A stretch of 64,000 bases of DNA. It comes from Ricordea florida (lineage: Eukaryota; Cnidaria; Anthozoa; Corallimorpharia; Ricordeidae). Where the stretch lies: NCBI GenBank assembly GCA_949710005.1, contig OX453280.1, positions 11,063,605-11,127,604 of the forward strand, in the 5' to 3' direction. The translations under genes were made by a program, and so were the position numbers. Under the pieces are notes generated by a model. It did no database searches. It worked only from the letters and a program-made list of their open reading frames with translations, and was not told the origin of the DNA. Positions 37,925 through 48,779 of the stretch are shown piece after piece (position 1 is the first letter of the stretch; the number at the start of each line of letters is the position of its first letter).

Positions 37925-39175
37925 TCGTTTGTAAGGCGCCGGTATTTGTTGACATCTGTTAAGACGTGTTTTGTTATAGGTTGGTGTACCAGCTTTCCAG
38001 AGTCAGTCGTTGAAAATAGTTTGTACTGTAGGTTAAGCAATGAGCAGAGTCCCAGTCAATGCTGTGGTTTGTTAGTTGATGATGTACAGCAATGTGATTG
38101 TTGGTATCACCATTTCTCGTGGCTCGTTTGTGTTCAGTCAGTCTCGTGTTAAGGTTTCTGCCAGTCTCACCAATGTTAGGAAGCCTGGCGGTCGAAGCAT
38201 TTGATCTTGTACACTGCTCCCTGTCTGTTATTAGGTTCGACCTTGTCTTTAACGTTGCATGGTCAGTAAGTGTCGTAACGTAGTTGTAGGTTTGTGGGCT
38301 ACATAGATGTTATGGGGCTGTAGGATCCTTGAGATGGTCTCAGAAGAACCTTTAATGTAAGGTATAGTCACTGTAGTAACAGGTGTTCGGTTCCTGTTCA
38401 TCAAAGTAGTCAGTCTTGTCCATAACAACAGTGACATTTTCTTTGTCGGCTGGTAGTATAACAATGTTGTCGTCGTTTCTCAGTCGTTTCAGTGTCTGTT
38501 GTTCGTCTTTTGCCAAGTTATTGTCAGGTGTAGAGGCTGATTGTAGCGTAGAAGCAATTCTACTTCTGATGTTATCCTTGGCAGATTCTGGTAAGTGTCG
38601 CTGACTAGCTAGACAGAACCGCCTCAACACTCGATACAAAAGGCTCGGTCGGTATCCGTTTAGACGTCACTGAGTGTCTTAGTCCTGCTTTAGTTCCTGA
38701 CCCAGTTATCGTCAGTTTTCGGTCGCTTTTTGTCTTTATTGCGTTGAAGTTTTGTCAGTTTTCGTTCTTGTTCAGTAAGAAAGTGGTCAGAAGTTTTGTC
38801 GGCTCGCCTGTCGGCGATTGTCGTAACAGTGCCAAGTAAGTTAGTCGGTAACAGTTGTTTAAGTTTTTCAAGTTGTTGTTGTAGTTTATTGTTGTAGGAG
38901 TTGAATCTTCGGTGACAGTCGTTTATCCGCGCTTTGACCAGACGTCTGCAGGTGGATTTGACGATCTGGATGGCCATGGCCTCTTGTGTGTTCAACGGAG
39001 ACTTAAGCCGGTTTAAGTCCGGTCGGAACGAGACCGTGTTCTTTACAACGGTGGTTGAACCAGAGTTGTTCAGTGGCGTATTCGTCTGACAGTGGTACTT
39101 ACCGAACTGATGTAGTTGTTCGCAAGTCGTTCGCTCTGTCGTCCAAGTGAACGTAACATAGTAAAAGTACTTGAC

Positions 39176-40171
39176 GACCATACTACAACCCCTAACTAAC
39201 AAATCAAGATCCAAACTACAATCTAAGGAGAACTTTATTGACGCTATTAAGGCAGCACAGATACCTGACGACTACAACCTTTTGTCTTTGGATGTGAAAT
39301 CACTGTTCACCAGTATTCCACTTCAATTGGCATTACAGTGTACGGAAACCGCTATACAGCAATCGATCTGCTGTTGAACTACCGTTACCGACAGAAGACA
39401 TCATGGACTTACTGGACCTTTGCCTTAAGTCGACTTCAGTACAACGGTAAACACTACAAACAGTTGCATCGAACAGCCATGGGGTCGTCTGTTTTTGTTG
39501 TTTTCGCGGAAATTGTGATGCAACACGTGGAGGAACGCGCCCTTGCAACTTGCCGACAAACGATAGTGCTTTTGTTTCGCTACGTTGACGACACCTTTAC
39601 CGCCGTTCGAAATTGACGATTTTCACGACCACCTTAACGAACAGAACGCCGACATCCAGTTTACTAAAGAGAGCGAAGAAAATGGAAAACTTCCTTTTTT
39701 ACAGTGTTTGGTAAGTCGCGACAACAACGAACTGCGAACAACAGTGTACAGAAACCGACGCATACCGACAGATTACACGACGAATCATCCTACAACCTTA
39801 CACTTCACACAAAGCCACGACTATAAAGACTTTGGCGAGACGAGCGCAACTAGTTTGTGACAGTTTACGTGACGAAAAAAGATACCTAAAACGTGTTTTC
39901 GACAAAAACAATTACAACGCTGACTTTGTTAGACGAAACATTTACCGACCTCCTGAAGCTGACAAAAAGAACAGGAACCCAGCACCTGTTACTACAGTGA
40001 CTATACCTTACATTAAGGGCTCTTCTGAGACCATCTCAAGGATCCTACAGCTCTAGCTACAACATCCATGTAGCCCAAAAACCCTCAACTACGTTACGAA
40101 ACTTACTGACCAACGTTAAAGACAAGGTCGAACCTAACAACAGACAGGGAGCAGTTTACAAGATCAAATGC
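39176..40171 (+). mobile_element. Penelope-like retroelement, plus-strand copy carrying the RT core
   Basis: It encodes the RT from NLLSLDVKSLFTSIPLQLAL through LHRTAMGSSVFVVFAEIVMQ and the catalytic RYVDDTF to the thumb/linker (YLKRVFDKNNYNADFVRR), and stops at VYKIKC at the start of the GIY-YIG domain. It is broken by at least two frameshifts. Its last 170 bp overlap sequence also present in the minus copy. Confidence 0.87.
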
Positions 40172-42130
40172 AAATCAATCAATTTTCGTTATGATAGAAT
40201 ATTATGGACATTATGCATATTTGGCATCAGTATATTTGGCAGTGATTTTGTATGATATATTACGCATAATTTAAATTCCGTTTTGATGTAAGACTGACCA
40301 TCTCAAATCTTTGGCCACATAACTTTGATAGGCAAAAAGGGTTGCGCTTAAAAGCCTATTTTGTTCAACAGGTTATAAGCGAATGAATATCCTTCTCACA
40401 ACACTTTGAAAGTTAAAGGGTTTTCAATTATATTTGAAAATTGTCTTTTGGTCAATTGTTTGCAGTTGAAATGATCAGATGATTGACACTTATTTCTTTT
40501 CGAATATTGTTTGGAGCTATACTTCAAAAGTTAAACTGAATTACCATAAATCCTCTATTAAATGACCTGAGTGGCTTATTTATTTAAAGGATTTCTAGCT
40601 TTAGGTAATGGCTTATTGGAGCGTGGCGGACTAAAAGTGACGGTGGCTTGTTAATTGAGTTAAATGCAGCATTATAGGCTTAACGTGACCTAGAATACAG
40701 CCAGCTGGCAGGCTACCCACAATCCTGAAACTTCTGATTTCATCGTTCCCGGACTCTCTGTTGGAATATATTCATAAACTGAACTGCTTAGACGCGAATA
40801 AATCAAGGCACTTAATCTTTACTATACCAATTAACTGTGCTAATAGTATACTAGCATACTATACTAATATGGGGGGGTGGGGGGGGGGCGGTCAAAGAGG
40901 CTACTTACCAGAATTTGACATGTCGACCTCCACGCCGTGCATGTTTTACTTAATGTTACAGTTTTGGGATGAGCAGTGAGACTATATGGGCAGGACAAGC
41001 CGACAAAATAGCTTCCAGCCAGCAGTTAAGTTTCACGAAGAAGGCCTGCCAAGGGGGGGGGGGGGGTCACGGGCACTCCAGGACCCTTCCTCCCCCCTAG
41101 CTACGCTCCTGTAATTCACTCATACAAGGTAGAAATGTGTTGAATGTTGAATTAATACGCATACTCTCATGACGAACGCTGTAATCTGATTAGCTACCAT
41201 GAAGTCACATCTAGTTAAAGCAACCCAACATTTTAGAATCAACGTAGTACAGAAGACTATAGTCGGTTTTTCAATGAAGCCGAAATTTTGGACAAAATCC
41301 TTGGAGAATGCATATGATTTTATACTCTAATTAATAATCCTCCCACTTCCCTCTTCCCTCCCGCCACCCCCACCCCACCCCCTATACTCCTGCACTCTAC
41401 AATATTAATTTCATGCCCTTGCAGAAGTATTGTCGGTGTATCAAGCAACATCGCACAGTTGGAGAGGGTGAAGTAAACGTTAGAAGAAATGCTAAGATGG
41501 TATCCTTGAAAGTGTTCATTTTCAATACATTTTAACAGGTATCCACAAAGTGGTTTTGATCTTGATTGCAAATTTTAAAATGCTCGAGGTGATAGCTAGT
41601 AACTAAGTAGAATGACCATCTTGGGCTTTGATAATGTTAATTAGTAAGATGATTCACCGCAAAAGTCTCACATCAATGTTTATTTCCTTTCCGCCAACTT
41701 ATTACAGATAGCCCAGATGAGTAAGAGCCAATAAGGAGGACTGATCTTTTTAAAATGTAGTTTTATTGATCTCTTCAATCTACAAGGACAAACGATAATC
41801 GGAATGAATACCGATGACCTTAATATTGTCGATGTCCCCTGTTATATCCTAACACAGTTGTTGCCAGCAGTTAGACTGTTGAACAAAAAGAATGAAAACA
41901 TGACCCTTTGATTAAAACAAAAGTTTGAGAAAGTGTTTTCCAAGCAAACTCGCGAATGAATATTGGTTGAAGTTTTTTAAGCAATCTCATTCCCAAAACC
42001 AGCATTCCATTGACCAGCAGTCGGGGATGACGTCTAATCTATCTAAATTAACCATTATGACAGTAAAAATAGGAACTATTCCAGGTGCATTTAGGGTGAA
42101 GTCGGGTAACATTTGAACGAAGCAGTTGTC
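40172..42130. other. Mostly featureless interval between PLE and protease
   Basis: It contains poly-G tracts (40870, 41055), C-rich tracts (41345-41395) and a degenerate copy of a repeat also present near 30160-30240 (GGTGGCTTNTTAAT). A possible last exon of the protease could end near 41700 (AATAAA in minus sense) but I cannot support it. Confidence 0.3.
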
Positions 42131-42136
42131 ACTTAC

Positions 42137-42262
42137 CACACCATTTACAGGACTTGGGACAATACTTCATGGTCCAATCCTTCCAATGAGAACAGTAATT
42201 TGGAACAACAGCGAGAGTTTTGCATTGACCCGCGAATGTAGAGTGATCAGCACAAGGAGGAG
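42137..42262 (-). CDS. Protease exon 5: second ShKT domain
   Basis: [13 protein letters not shown] ... [20 protein letters not shown] gives the six-Cys ShKT spacing. It is flanked by CTTCAG and TGTG|GTAAGT. At least one more exon must follow. Confidence 0.9.
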
Positions 42263-45200
42263 CTGAAGGTAAACATTTGAAATATTTAGCATGGAACTAT
42301 CGATCGATGGCTTTTTCTTTGTAATTATTTTGCCATTACACAAATACACAAAACTAGGGTTATGAGTACGTGCAAAGGTTTGTAACAAACAATTGAAAAG
42401 CAACTTCACATGGTTTAGAATCCCAACTCACTGTAGTCGAACCACTTGCATTTGATATTAAATTTTTACAAACAAGTTCAAGAGCGGGATTCGAACTCGT
42501 ATGCTCTGTATTATTCATCCACTGCTACACCATTTTAACAAGTTAGGTTATTTTCTGGATCCTAACCTTCTCGGTAGGGAAAACTATATAGAAAAAATGC
42601 CAGTACTAGAAATTAATTGTTAGTTAGGTTTGTCAAGGTGTATAGATCAGTTCTGAGAAAAACTGCGGTTGGCGTTGACTCACGTTTCCAAGAACGGAGC
42701 GGAAGCCACCATTAGAGTCGATCATGTTGCGTCCCCTGGAATTGTACTTGATGGGACGGGGGAAAATGTTAACGCTTTGGTTTGCACTTGACGTGATCGA
42801 AAATTCAAACTAAAGAATTGTCGATTCTTGTGAGTTTTTGCTTTTATGAAGTATTAGAGAAGCTAATCACTTAGTTTTTTTCTTAAATTTCTAAGCTCTT
42901 GCGCGACGCCAATGATTTTAAGAAAGAAAAAGCTGTCGTGTAGGTTAAAGAAGCAACTTAGGGACTGAGCAGTAATTATTAGGAGAGGGGGCTGAAAAAT
43001 GAGCTTATGTAGTACCTCCCTGTTCACAAAAGCAGAATTAGTTCAACTCCCCTTTTGATTTCGTGATAATTCTTACTACGCGCCCCGCCACAGACCACAA
43101 TAATCACTGCCACCGCTCCCTATACTGTTGCAATGTGTCTAGCTACCATATATTGTAAGGAATATATGGTATTCCTTAGACTTCACATTTTCTAACAACA
43201 TTGAGTATTAAGAGTACATTTCTTGTTTTACAATGCATGTGGAATTGTTTTTACAAAGGCACATGACATAAAATGAAAGCTAGGGCCCCCTGCAATAAGA
43301 GTGATTTTAATGTGAGCCCCAATCCCCCCCCCCACAACTGAGCAGTACTTTTACCTTTTCCCCCACTGTCTGTTTTTTCGCCCCCCCCTCCCTCTCCCCT
43401 CCTGATAATTATTTTACAGTCGTTATCTTGTGAGACGTCTGAATAGTGCTTGCCTTAGTGTGAGTATTAATCTAATGTTTACGAATTATTTCAGCGATGA
43501 ATCTACGTTTTCGCATAAAAAGCCCATGACAGATCTTTCTGCTCGGTTTCGGCCGCCATGTTGATGCCACTCATAAGGACACCAACATGGCGTCCCCATG
43601 AAAATTTCTTAAATTTGGGTTAAACATTTCCAAGAGTATCTCGCATGTAGAAAATCTTGCCGACCTGAATCTTGGCTACACTGTTTACATATTTATAATC
43701 TTTCATTTCCCAGAGTTTGGACTTAATCTACAGAATGCCTGCTATGTATATCTTTTGGACGGCATGACAGGGGTTTTAACTTTACTTACTACACCACTGG
43801 CAGGATTTGGCACAGTGAGCCTGAGTCCAATCCTCCCAAGTTGTGCAATAGTCCTTGATGTTTGCAACCAATGGACACTGTTTACTGAAGAGCGGATGAT
43901 CCATGCAAGGCTTTAGAGCTGGAACGTAAGGGAAAAAATTAATATTTAGACATATCAAAGAAACGAAAATAATTAAATAATAAAACCAACAAACAAAAAA
44001 CAAGGAAAGCAAAATACACAGGGTACATTTGATTGGGAAATTTAGATTTAGATTTTAAAAATCCAAACCTCGATTTTTCCAATCGAACACAAAATTCCAG
44101 AACGGACTAGTCCTTTCATTGCCTTGCCTATTTGGGTTCGTTTGGGAAAATCTAGGTTTGGATTTTTAAAATCTAAATCCAAAACGTTGCTTGTGAGCAT
44201 CGGTTTTGAATCTACTAAAATGCGCGCGCATGAGTACGGTTTAAATAAAGAAGTTTTTGTCTTCCTGTTTATTCCTCGGCCGATCACTGAGGCACTCAAG
44301 AAGAGTTTTCGTTATAGGGGCGCAGTTACATGGAACAGTCTGTCAGCGGAGGCTAAGCAGGCCACTACTTTAAATAGTTTTCATTCCGCTATTGTACATT
44401 AGTAATTTCTTTACGTAGTTTAGCACTTATTATATGATTTTCTTAACAGTGCCTGTAGTTTTTAAGTGTTAGCTTTCAAGTAGTAGGTTTTAATATGCAC
44501 GGCACTTTAGAAGACCAATTTTTAGTGATAAAGATCCCGTGGGTAAATAAATAAAGTTAAGTTAAGTTCCTGTTTTGCAGGTCCCTAAATATTCTACTTG
44601 TTAATTGAATTGATAAATACCTGCTGTCGTCGGTTTAGGAGGAGGAGGAACAGGAGGGCGAGTGGTAGCTGGGGCAGGAGCCATTGTGCCCGGAGTAGTC
44701 GCATTCGGAGCGTTGGTTGGCGGCAAGTCTAATTTGAGACCCGTTTTATCACTGATCCACCACATAAGGGAACGGATTTTGGCGTAAACGCCGAACTTCC
44801 CGGCTGCGGCACATCCATAGCCCCAACTGGTCGCTCCTTCCAGATGCCATCTTCCATTGTAATCACAAACCAACGGTCCTCCACTGTCACCTTGACAGGC
44901 GTCTATTCCTCCTTCATCCAGACCCGCACACAGCATGGATTCCTCAATCTTTCCGGGATAACTTGCTTGGCAACGCTTCTTTCCCACCAGAGGTACAGAC
45001 GCCTCCATCAGGTCGTTGGGTTGTTTACCCCCTGACGACAGGGTTCCCCATCCAGTAATATAACACTTCTTACCTGGTTCATCAAGAGGTAGGGCAACCT
45101 TATACTCTGGAAAACAAACCAGACCAACTCCTTTTCCAAGCTGCGCAGGTGTCTTTAGTGTTAAAAGAGCAATGTCGTTGCTGTAGGTGAGTGGTACGTG

Positions 45201-48200
45201 GTATTTTTCGTGTATCATGATCTTCTCAACTTCTATATCTTGCTCTGTTCCAGTGGTCTTGTTGCTTCTGTAGTGAGCACCCATTCTAGAATAGAAGCAG
45301 AAACCCATGAGGTTTGAAATGTGTAGCTCACGTTAGATTCACAGCTTGTTCAGATCTAACATTTCTCTAGTACCATATTTAGAAACTGCTTGCCCCAGTC
45401 TTTGACCTTGTTGACACTATTTAGTTCATTTTCTTTCTCTTTCTTTCCAAATATGGTACTTGGTAGATGAAATGTGGAGAAGCTGTGGTTTTTTCGTGTT
45501 GTACAATGCTTTTCTTTTCTAGTTTGCACGACAAGAATTGACTTTGTTGTTGATTGTTAACCGCAGAACCATGTAGTTGTCGAGCTGACATGTTGCTGCC
45601 GAGCCAATGTGTAAAGAAGTTTCAAACACGAGTCCGACTCATTTTTAAACATCTCTTTAATGTACATGTCAAGTATTTTCGACTTAGCAAACCAGTCTGA
45701 GAATTACAAGTGGAAAAAGTAAGCAGAAGTAAAAAAAAAAAGTTTACGGCCTCCGCGGATGTTTCAAAATGGCGGCTGTTTGTAAGAGTTTCACTTTAGT
45801 TTGTAATAAACAGTTCAAATCGTGTCAATTTCGCTACATAATTTGCTCACTTACCGCCGAATAATTTCATCCCATATTTATTTCCTTCATTAGTATTTTT
45901 TGGTATATTTTTTTCAAGCAAGACGTACATTACACTCCCCGTCTAATTCACGAAATCTTTCCTCCATGATGGCAGTTTTTCGTACTAATGGGATATGAGC
46001 TGATAGCCTGTAAGTAGGGAACCAATCAGAGCGCGCGTTTGCTCATATCCAGGGGTTGTAGATATAATCATTACTCATATGTATAATCAAGCTTGTAGAC
46101 AAGATGGCTTCATATTGCCCAGGTTTTTATTAACCGAGACGCAGTTGAGGTCAACAAAAAACACCTAAAGAAAAACAATACCATACATGACATTTGGCTA
46201 AACAGGAGCCTATTACCAATAAGCCACATTCCTCTGATCCCTCTCTTTAAGCCCTCCCCATCCCCGCTCTAATGATAAATTAAATTTAATAAACTAGTGT
46301 AGCCAGGGTTATGAAAGTGCTGCAGAAATTTATGACTGCGATCGTTTTAGGAAATTCAACTCCACCATGCACTGTGTATTGCCTCGGAAGAACGGCTCAC
46401 TTTCTTAGCATGAAAAAAGCCGTGTAATCGGAAATAAAGGTACTTGTATTAAAGTATTAAATCTCATAATTGAGAAGCGAAGATAATACCATGAAACATT
46501 AAATCTCGAATTGCTAGCGTTGAATATTATGCTTACTGACAGGATTTACGTTATTTTTATAGTTACCAGGCCAATATTTTCCATCACATTTAACACGGAA
46601 GCAAGCGATTGTGCTTACCTGACCATCATTCCACCTGCTGATAATCCACTGACACAATGAGCAGCGGTTACCACCCACGAAGGGTCCACTAACGACCCTC
46701 CACAGAACTGGGAACCCCCCTTATATCTCAGCATCGCCTGCCAAGGCCAACTGTTTTTCCGTGCTTTAACGCCACCAACTATACGACTGTGCGGTCGAAC
46801 ACCGCAGTTGTTCCCTAATAGACCGTAATGGTAAGTTGAGTTTTGATGCAAGTATGAATATATGTTAAGCAGTAAATACTATATTTAAGCAATAGATCAC
46901 ACTTTCTATGGGTTTACCGGCGTGATAACCCACGCGGGATGTTGGGAGAACGCGAGAAGAGCTTGTAAATCACGAGCCGAAGGCGAGTGATTTACAAGCT
47001 TTTCGAGTGTTCTCCCAACATCCCAAGTGGGTTATCACGCCGGTAAACCCATAGAAAGTGTGATCTATTGCTTTTATAAAATAACTTTTAGTAGAATGGA
47101 GTCTTTGAGGTAAAAAGCATGCTTTTAGTACCGTGATCAAGTCATGTCTTCTCTCTAAAGTCATCATAAGCCAATCATGACTCACGATTTAATAGCGCTG
47201 AACTTTCTCAAAACTCAGTTCAGTCAAGCAACAAACAGCAGCACTTCAAAACACGAGTTTTTGCACTCATTTCATGATAACTTATCAAAGCTGTTTTACA
47301 GGAAAAGTCAACACATATTCATGCAAACGTACAATGAAAGAATACGTTCGTGGTTTGTTTACTACAGAAGTAGAAATTAATTGTACCTCGCAGCTGTATT
47401 TTGTTGAGTCGATCCGTAAGAATTTCGTGCTTATAGACGGAACTGGCAGCTATTGTAATGGAGGACTTCATTCACTTTTAACAAGCCGCAGTGGTTTAAG
47501 ATCTGTTTTCTGGACTTTATTGTGATCAAGAAATGCTGCTGTAACGACGTGGCTGCATTTGCGAAGTTGTCGCATGTAACTTTACATGCTCGTACAGCGA
47601 CCGATGGAAATATGCCGAAGAAAGGTTTCTTTGCCGTAGCCACATATTGGCGTTAATATTTGTCGATTTGTGAAGTCAGGTGGTTTGAGGTAGGTTATGG
47701 CATCAATATCACGGAATAATTAGTGCAATTGTTGGAAAAAAACCAGCCCGAAACTCTGACATCTTTCATCATCGTTGGCAGCTTGTTTACAACCTACAGC
47801 GGCCGATATTGAACCATATCTAGATCAGAGATCTCTTTTTGGAACAATTTCTTTCATTAAGGAATTTAATTTTGACATAAAATAAATCAAGAATGCTAAA
47901 ACTATCCGTTAAGTTTTCCTAGAGACTTTCTACACCAGAAATTCACACAGTTGTTGTCTTTCTCTGCGATTTGGCATCGTCGTGAAATGTATTTACTGCT
48001 TTCCAGCTTTGTACTTTATAACTTCTAAAGCTATGGCAGTCGCGGATTGTGACCCTTGTGACGCTTTTAAGATTAAGAAGGGCTGGGTAAGTAACTTGTT
48101 CTGTTTTTTAGCCTTTCTAAAATCGTTGTTTGCAGATCAATAGCGGGTTTTGTTTATGGCCCGTGGTCCGGATGCCTTTTTCTATGGGTTTACCGGCACA

Positions 48201-48716
48201 ATAACCCATAGGTTTTCAACCAATCAGCGCGCACGTAGTATCTGAGTTATTTTATAAAAGTGGTGAAAGTTAAGTCGTGAAGGATACAAGGTAGTCACGT
48301 TGTTCTTGATAAGAAAGCAAGAATATTAGTGACAACAACGCGATTTATTCTCTCATTTCCAAGATACAATAAAGGGTTACTCTTATCACTAAGATTGCTA
48401 CGAATTGCATAAAACTATTCTACGATTCTTAGCAAACGGGGCGGTTCTGCGACATAAAACTCAATTAAGGTAATATATTGAAAGATGATATATCGTAGTT
48501 ATTGAGACCATCTTACATGGGAAATTCTAACTGATCACGAGTTCATGCTAAGCCGACCTGCCTAAGATGAATATTCGTTATTGCAAAATTGAATTTGAAA
48601 CACATGGAACAATATTGACTGAAGAAAGGAAGGTAGCGAAAACACTTACCGCGTGTCACTGAAGCTAGATTTAGGGCCCCGATACAGAGCATAATCACCA
48701 CCAAGATCTGATTCAT
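42137..48716 (-). CDS. Secreted trypsin-like serine protease with C-terminal ShKT domains
   Basis: Exons (minus): 48716-48650 signal peptide, 46814-46619, 45285-44621, 43918-43790, 42262-42137; phases 1, 2, 1, 1 are consistent. The protein starts with a hydrophobic leader ([19 protein letters not shown]), then [13 protein letters not shown], the zymogen activation site of S1 proteases. The triad is complete: His in VTAAHC, Asp in SNDIALLTL, Ser in [11 protein letters not shown]. Asp six residues before the Ser predicts trypsin-like cleavage after Lys/Arg. A Thr/Pro-rich linker leads to two ShKT domains, each with six Cys. In cnidarians such proteins serve in digestion or secretion; venom use cannot be inferred. 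The 3' end is unresolved (exon 5 ends in phase 1). Confidence 0.9.
42475..42540 (-). repeat. tRNA-like fragment (SINE head or tRNA pseudogene)
   Basis: The B box GAGTTCGAATCCCGC is perfect and TGTAGCAGTGG resembles an A box, but the T-stem has a mismatch and no acceptor stem closes, so it is not called as a tRNA gene. Confidence 0.4.
42672..42728 (-). repeat. Decayed PLE hammerhead-like motif
   Basis: It aligns with 37514-37558 (GGCTTCCGCTC, GGAAACGTGAGTC) and keeps a stem I (GACTC/GAGTC), but the CUGANGA core and the G before AAA are changed. Confidence 0.45.
43790..43918 (-). CDS. Protease exon 4: first ShKT domain
   Basis: [20 protein letters not shown] followed by [20 protein letters not shown]; acceptor CGTTCCAG, donor TGTA|GTAAGT. 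Confidence 0.92.
44277..44572 (+). pseudogene. LINE 3' end fragment
   Basis: [20 protein letters not shown] is the conserved end of the ORF2 protein in many animal LINEs. A 3' UTR and a short repeated tail (AATAAAGTTAAGTTAAGTT) follow. It is 5'-truncated and lies between protease exons 3 and 4. Confidence 0.8.
44621..45285 (-). CDS. Protease exon 3: catalytic Asp and Ser half
   Basis: A 665-bp exon, phase 2 in after CTATTCTAG, phase 1 out at ACAGCAG|GTATTT. It includes [40 protein letters not shown], then a linker rich in Thr, Pro and Ala. Confidence 0.95.
45489..46075. repeat. 530-bp interspersed element with exon fragment, copy 2 of 2
   Basis: See 25030-25570. It contains ACCAATCAGAGCGCGCGTTTG and the exon fragment below. 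Confidence 0.75.
45855..45967 (-). pseudogene. Repeat-borne first-exon fragment with splice donor (DUF3504-like)
   Basis: On the minus strand an ATG (MEERFREL) is followed, after a frame break, by [22 protein letters not shown] and a GTAAGTGAG donor in phase 1. The KNT(N/K)..K-G-K-LF pattern is like that in the left-edge fragment and the foldback micro-ORFs. Confidence 0.45.
46619..46814 (-). CDS. Protease exon 2: activation site and catalytic His
   Basis: Phase 1 in after TATTAG, phase 2 out at [30 protein letters not shown] and [15 protein letters not shown] are classic S1 motifs. Confidence 0.95.
46886..48246. mobile_element. Putative non-autonomous element with CTATGGGTTTACCGG ends
   Basis: A 180-bp perfect-looking palindrome (46898-47076) bears CTATGGGTTTACCGGCGTGATA at both its ends. 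The same terminal sequence recurs at 48185-48210, so about 1.35 kb may be one element. Its interior has no long ORF but contains a short ATG-plus-donor segment at 48033-48086 and ends with CCAATCAGCGCGCACG. It lies in protease intron 1. Confidence 0.55.
48033..48086 (+). pseudogene. Repeat-borne 18-codon exon-like segment with GTAAGT donor
   Basis: ATG followed by [17 protein letters not shown] and then a consensus donor gtaagt in phase 0. No continuing exon is identified. It may be a captured first exon; weak evidence. Confidence 0.3.
48650..48716 (-). CDS. Protease exon 1: signal peptide
   Basis: ATG at 48716 gives 22 codons of leader before CACGCG|GTAAGT. A CAG acceptor about 15 bp upstream suggests an additional 5' UTR exon. 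Confidence 0.85.
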
Positions 48717-48779
48717 CACGCTCAAATTATCTGCAAGGAAAAAGGAAAAGAGAGTAAACTGAAAAAGAAAAAGTCTTTA

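Larger units (their letters stand above)
37505..39175 (-). mobile_element. Penelope-like retroelement, minus-strand copy lacking the RT core
   Basis: From 39175 downward it encodes a PLE N-terminal region (EQLHQFGKYHCQTNTPL, PDLNRLKSPLNTQEAMAI) and the block VILPADKENVTVVMDKTDYF. It then jumps directly to TVTIPYIKGSSETISRIL and the GIY-YIG endonuclease region (VYKIKC, frameshift, then IGETGRNLNTRLTEHKRATR). The RT palm is missing. A 135-bp direct tandem duplication lies at 37656-37924, and the 3' end carries a hammerhead motif. Several stops; inactive. Confidence 0.85.

Noticed and set aside
42475..42540. Possible tRNA gene
   Set aside because: The B box is good but the T-stem has a mismatch and no acceptor stem pairs.
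48543..48725. Start of the protease at 48725
   Set aside because: That codon is TTG; the first ATG with a good signal peptide is at 48716.
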